Shown here piece after piece: positions 6,330 through 8,536 of a stretch of 8,536 nucleotides of DNA; positions within the stretch are counted from its first letter, which is position 1; every line of letters begins with the position of its first letter. The stretch covers positions 1 to 8,536 of the forward strand of contig JAITEK010000041.1 in the NCBI GenBank assembly GCA_031282085.1. Direction: 5' to 3'. The DNA comes from Coriobacteriales bacterium. GTDB lineage: Bacteria > Actinomycetota > Coriobacteriia > Coriobacteriales > UBA8131. Made by a program: the position numbers and the translations under genes. The notes beneath the pieces are model-generated. The model saw only the letters and a list, made by a program, of their open reading frames with translations, did no database searches and was not told where the DNA came from.

Positions 6330-6378
6330 GTCGTCCGCGATAGCGGGCGACGCTAAGAGAGCGCGTAGCGCGACGCAC
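6294..6378. repeat. Palindromic repeat unit A, copy 2
   Basis: This is the second copy of the 85-bp unit, in the same orientation as copy 1, with stems at 6306-6326, 6330-6351 and 6362-6372. It ends 6 bp before the argB ribosome binding site, so its structures could lie against the argB translation initiation region in the mRNA. Confidence 0.85.
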
Positions 6379-6384
6379 GAGAGC

Positions 6385-6393
6385 AAGAAAGGA
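6385..6393 (+). promoter_or_regulatory. Ribosome binding site fixing the argB start
   Basis: AAGAAAGGA lies 9 nt before ATG 6403, directly after repeat A2. It supports this start over an in-frame GTG at 6235, which would add 56 residues translated from the repeats. Confidence 0.8.
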
Positions 6394-6402
6394 TTTTTGA
6401 GT

Positions 6403-7356
6403 ATGACACCACAGGAGAATCGGCGGATGTTGCAGGCACGAGCGCTGGGCAAGGCCGAAGTGCTCATCGAGGCGCTGCCTTGGATCAAGGAGGCAACGGG
6501 TAAGACCGTCGTCATCAAATACGGCGGCGCGGCCATGGTCGACGCCGAGTTGCGCGAGAACGTGATGAGCGACATCGTACTCATGAAGATCATCGGGCTC
6601 AACCCTGTTATCGTCCACGGCGGCGGCAACGACATCTCGCGGCTATCTGAGCAACTGGGGTTGCCTGTTGAGTTCAAGGACGGCATGCGCGTCACGCCGC
6701 CTGAGGTCATGGACATCGTCAAGATGGTGCTCATCGGCAAGGTGAACCAGGAGTTGGTCGCCCAGCTCAATGCGCATGGCCACATCGCGGTGGGCCTCAA
6801 TGGCGCGGACGGTCACATCATCCAGGCCGTGCAGAAATCCGAGGAACTCGGGCAGGTCGGCAACGTCGCGGGGATAGACATAACGCTGCTCACGGACCTC
6901 ATCGCCGGCGACTACATACCTATCGTCGCCAGCGTGGCGGTGGGCGCCGACGGGCAGTCCTACAACGTGAACGCAGACGTGGCGGCCGGCGAAATTGCAG
7001 CGGCCATCGGTGCGCACAAGGTCATCTTCCTCACGGACGTCGACGGCCTGTACGGGGATTATCCCAACAAGGAGACCCTTATCTCGCGGCTCAACCTCAC
7101 CGAACTCCATGAGCTTTTAGAAGGGGGAGAGCTCACCAAGGGTATGATTCCCAAGCTCCAGGCCTGCGAGCGAGCGGTCTCTGCCGGGGTGTCGCGCGCA
7201 CACATACTCAACGGCACGATTCCGCACTCCCTGCTTTTGGAGGTCTTTACGAACGAGGGGGTTGGGACGATGGTCGTGCCGGATGGCGCCGACGCACTGG
7301 CCGATGGCTTTGTGGCCGCGCCGCTCGACAACCTGGCGAGTAAGCTACACGGATAA
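6403..7356 (+). CDS. argB: Acetylglutamate kinase
   Basis: ArgB phosphorylates N-acetylglutamate with ATP, the committed and usually regulated step of the pathway. The 317-residue product has the amino-acid-kinase fold: VIKYGGAAM with Lys39 (37-45), VHGGG (71-75), GMRVT (94-98), YNVNAD (187-192), FLTDVDG (209-215) and KGMIPK with Lys251 (246-251). An N-terminal helix of about 30 residues (ALGKAEVLIEALPWI) precedes the kinase core, and HSLLLEVFTNEGVGTM (275-290) matches the C-terminal segment of arginine-sensitive hexameric enzymes. Feedback inhibition by arginine is therefore likely, by family knowledge. Unlike the other genes of the operon it is separated from its upstream neighbour, by 424 bp of repeats. 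The argD start follows its stop by 14 nt. Confidence 0.96.
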   Translation: MTPQENRRMLQARALGKAEVLIEALPWIKEATGKTVVIKYGGAAMVDAELRENVMSDIVLMKIIGLNPVIVHGGGNDISRLSEQLGLPVEFKDGMRVTPPEVMDIVKMVLIGKVNQELVAQLNAHGHIAVGLNGADGHIIQAVQKSEELGQVGNVAGIDITLLTDLIAGDYIPIVASVAVGADGQSYNVNADVAAGEIAAAIGAHKVIFLTDVDGLYGDYPNKETLISRLNLTELHELLEGGELTKGMIPKLQACERAVSAGVSRAHILNGTIPHSLLLEVFTNEGVGTMVVPDGADALADGFVAAPLDNLASKLHG

Positions 7357-7370
7357 GAAGGAAGACGATT

Positions 7371-8536
7371 ATGTCACTTGAACAGCAACAGGCACTCGAC
7401 GCCACCTATGTGATGCAGACCTACAAGCGCAAGCCGGTTGAGTTCGTGCGCGGCGAGGGCATGCGCCTGTACGACGACGCTGGCACGGAGTACCTCGATT
7501 TCCTGTCGGGAATCGGCGTGGTGAGCGTGGGACACGCAAACCCGCGGGTCACGGCCGCCATCCAGCAGCAGGCTGCCAAGTTGTTGCAGGTCAGCAACTA
7601 CTTCTCCATAGAGGGGCGCGGAGAGCTTGCGGAGAAACTGAGCGGCCTGCTCAATGCTGGTGAGAACCCCGGTACGGAACCCTGGCGCGTATTCTTCACG
7701 AACAGCGGGACGGAGTCCATCGAGGGCGCCATCAAGCTCGCGCACAAATACGGCATACGGCATCTTGAGGGAGCAAGCACCATCATCACCGCGCATCGCT
7801 CCTTCCACGGGCGCACGCTTGCCGCCCTTGCCGCGACGGGGCAACCCTCCAAACAGGAGCTGTTCAAGCCGCTTCCCTCGGGGTTCGTCCACGTAGACAT
7901 CAACGACATCCATGCACTCAAGACAATGCTCAACCAGGGCTTCGGCGGAAAGGCCGTCTGCGCGGTGCTGCTTGAGTGCGTTCAGGGCGAGGGCGGCGTG
8001 TATCCGTGCACGGAGGAGTACCTGCGGGCGGTGCGCCAACTGACCGAGGAGCATAACGCCCTGCTCATATTCGACGAGGTACAGACCGGCTTTTACCGGA
8101 CGGGCGCCTATCCGTTCGCCTTCCAGCAGTACGGTGTTGTGCCGGACGTGGTTACGCTTGCAAAGGGGCTGGGCGGTGGCGTGCCCATCGGGGCTCTTGC
8201 CGCCCACGGCATTGCGGCGGAGGTGCTTGAGCCGGGAGACCACGGCTCGACCTTCGGCGGAGGGCCTCTGGTGGTCGCGGCGGCCAACGCTACGCTTGAC
8301 GAGTTGGTCGCGATGGACGCTGGCAAACACGTCGCCGAAGTGGGTGCCTACCTCCGCGAACGCCTGGAGAGCCTGGAGCAGGTCACCGAGGTGCGCGGGC
8401 GCGGGCTGATGCTGGGCGCCGAGCTGCGCGATCCGATAGCCGAGGCTGTGGTTGAGGCGGGGCTTGAGGCGGGGCTCGTACTCAACAATATCGGCCATCA
8501 CATCCTGCGGTTCCTGCCGCCGCTCGTGTGCACACA
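7371..8536 (+). CDS. argD: Acetylornithine aminotransferase (3' end outside window)
   Basis: ArgD is a PLP enzyme that transaminates N-acetylglutamate semialdehyde with glutamate to give N-acetylornithine. The frame is open from ATG 7371 to the window edge, 388 residues, with perhaps 10-20 missing from a usual length near 400. Visible features of class III aminotransferases are FLSGIGVVSVGHANP (44-58), the phosphate-binding NSGTES (111-116), AHRSFHGRT (141-149), LECVQGEGG (201-209), IFDEVQTGFYRTG with Asp235 (233-245), the PLP lysine Lys265 in LAKGLGGG (263-270), HGSTFGGGPL (291-300) and ILRFLPPL (378-385). Related 4-aminobutyrate and succinylornithine transaminases share these motifs; the arg context decides the call. 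AGAAGGAAG (7356-7364) lies 6 nt before the start. A long open frame on the opposite strand over the same bases is a codon-bias shadow. Confidence 0.95.
   Translation, partial: MSLEQQQALDATYVMQTYKRKPVEFVRGEGMRLYDDAGTEYLDFLSGIGVVSVGHANPRVTAAIQQQAAKLLQVSNYFSIEGRGELAEKLSGLLNAGENPGTEPWRVFFTNSGTESIEGAIKLAHKYGIRHLEGASTIITAHRSFHGRTLAALAATGQPSKQELFKPLPSGFVHVDINDIHALKTMLNQGFGGKAVCAVLLECVQGEGGVYPCTEEYLRAVRQLTEEHNALLIFDEVQTGFYRTGAYPFAFQQYGVVPDVVTLAKGLGGGVPIGALAAHGIAAEVLEPGDHGSTFGGGPLVVAAANATLDELVAMDAGKHVAEVGAYLRERLESLEQVTEVRGRGLMLGAELRDPIAEAVVEAGLEAGLVLNNIGHHILRFLPPLVCT

Larger units (their letters stand above)
5979..6402. repeat. Non-coding repeat island between argJ and argB
   Basis: This 424-bp gap holds no credible gene. 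It is packed with palindromes: a 23-bp hairpin (5981-6003), then units A1, B1, B2 and A2, with only 4-10 bp between most of them. The last 24 bases supply the argB ribosome site. I see no convincing promoter inside the island, so argB and argD probably depend on read-through from the argC promoter, or on a promoter I cannot recognise. Open frames that cross the island on either strand are translations of the repeats. Confidence 0.85.

Noticed and set aside
5979..6402. CRISPR array
   Set aside because: Only two copies each of two long, palindromic, nearly adjacent units. There are no regular short repeats with unique spacers and no cas genes.
7374..8501. Long open frame of 375 codons on the minus strand opposite argD
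   Set aside because: It mirrors argD almost exactly, and its translation has no recognisable motifs. The + strand reads as a complete aminotransferase core, so this is a codon-bias shadow.

Overview
The window reads as the chromosome of a G+C-rich bacterium. The gene set, the argC-argJ-argB-argD order and the style of the helix-turn-helix/nucleotidyltransferase protein suggest an anaerobic actinobacterium of the Coriobacteriia (Eggerthella/Slackia-like). That placement is inference from resemblance only; there is no rRNA or other marker here. All real genes lie on the + strand.

Left part (1-3334): the distal end of a transport operon. The last codons of an upstream gene, probably the substrate-binding protein, overlap an ABC ATPase (49-858). 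This is followed, with ATGA overlaps at each junction, by a 12-TM fused ABC permease (855-2444) of the iron(III)/spermidine/2-aminoethylphosphonate type and by a winged-helix protein fused to a LicC-like sugar/choline-type nucleotidyltransferase (2441-3334). The tight coupling suggests that the imported compound, possibly a phosphonate or a choline-like molecule, is activated with a nucleotide by the last gene product, whose DNA-binding domain may also report on the pathway.

Middle (3335-3465): a 131-bp intergenic region with no visible terminator for the transport operon. It carries a good extended -10 promoter for the arginine genes and a weak ArgR-operator-like palindrome touching its -35 box.

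Right part (3466-8536): the acetyl-cycle arginine biosynthesis operon argC, argJ, argB and argD (argD is cut by the window end). Together they take N-acetylglutamate to N-acetylornithine, with ArgJ recycling the acetyl group. The junctions are tight (1-nt overlap, 14-nt gap) except between argJ and argB. There, a 424-bp island (5979-6402) is filled almost entirely by a mosaic of palindromic repeats: two copies of an 85-bp unit A and two copies of a 94-bp unit B in the order A-B-B-A, plus a related small hairpin. Unit A starts with the inverted counterpart of the end of unit B, so A1+B1 resembles a 174-bp miniature element with 31-bp imperfect terminal inverted repeats. Differences between copies include compensatory base-pair changes in stems. 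This island is the least explained part of the window.
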